A stretch of DNA of 34,623 nt from a bacterium (lineage in GTDB: Bacteria; Babelota; Babeliae; Babelales; Babelaceae). Both the position numbers and the translations under genes were made by a program. Below are positions 34,582 to 34,623 of this stretch, piece by piece. The stretch spans positions 1-34,623 of the forward strand of contig JAKAUO010000047.1 in the NCBI GenBank assembly GCA_021827715.1, in the 5' to 3' direction. Position 1 is the first letter of the stretch, and the number at the start of each line of letters is the position of its first letter. The notes beneath the pieces were generated by a model, which searched no databases, was not told where the DNA came from, and saw nothing but the letters and a program-made list of their open reading frames with translations.

Positions 34582-34623
34582 ATGGAATTAAGTATTGATT
34601 TGAGGAAGCGAGTAATCGCTGTG
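34582..34623 (+). CDS. Transposase, N-terminal fragment (IS630-like)
   Basis: Fourteen codons are visible, reading MELSIDLRKRVIAV. The S-x-DLR-x-RV-x-A pattern is typical of the first helix of the IS630-family helix-turn-helix domain. The gene runs off the window end, so its integrity cannot be judged. Confidence 0.7.
   Translation, partial: MELSIDLRKRVIAV

Larger units (their letters stand above)
34499..34623 (+). mobile_element. Right partial insertion sequence, IS630-like
   Basis: This is the inverted copy of the element at 1-102, running out of the window on the right. The TA at 34497-34498 is the presumed target dinucleotide. The junction is set by comparison with the uninterrupted paralogue at 32035-32044. 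The first 83 bp are a leader with no clear -35/-10 pair and end in a hairpin over the ribosome binding site. Only the first 14 transposase codons are visible. Confidence 0.85.

Noticed and set aside
1-34623. Composite transposon moving the whole 34 kb
   Set aside because: Both ISs are partial in the window, the interior is mostly housekeeping genes, and no outer target duplication can be seen; a contig ending in repeats or an inversion is simpler.

Overview
The window is AT-rich bacterial DNA carrying a coherent Gram-negative-type gene set: a BamA-like barrel assembly factor, outer-membrane barrels ending in Phe, MurB, a muramoyl amidase and LspA. It also has a polyamine ABC importer, many secreted proteins of unknown function, and several very recent tandem duplications. 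Secreted WD40 proteins, an amino acid permease and a polyamine importer with no biosynthesis genes nearby suggest a host-dependent bacterium. Candidatus Dependentiae (TM6/Babeliae) is my best guess, from gene style only and not from a marker gene. No rRNA, tRNA or CRISPR array was found, and no gene-free stretch exceeds 300 bases.

Layout. Both ends lie inside copies of the same insertion sequence in opposite orientation. Bases 1-100 are the exact reverse complement of 34501-34600, and each copy starts a transposase gene that reads out of the window. From the left: a truncated hypothetical ORF whose start codon lies in the IS (97-432); two paralogous exported proteins with TM and coiled-coil segments (532-2262); a secreted metallophosphoesterase (2396-3451); a translationally coupled minus-strand block pheT-lspA-comF (6940 to 3455); and plus-strand trhO-murB (7043-8904). 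Next come an exported alpha/beta hydrolase with a new-looking Cys repeat (9164-10570), then minus-strand amidase and metG.

The middle holds a minus-strand pair: a 1373-residue exported beta-rich protein followed 20 bp later by a 598-residue probable outer-membrane barrel. Upstream of it is a five-gene minus-strand operon with clear promoter: an unknown His-rich membrane protein, then potA, potB, potC and potD. The right part holds bamA, a small acylphosphatase-like protein, gltX (carrying an in-frame palindromic insert), a DUF4911-like small protein, an APC permease and another Cys-rich barrel.

The right end is a tandem array of at least three secreted WD40 genes. Their 126-bp blade units are nearly identical except at a few clustered codons. 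The third gene is cut by the right IS. The array looks like a recently expanding, possibly diversifying set of secreted binding surfaces and is the strongest candidate here for an undescribed system.
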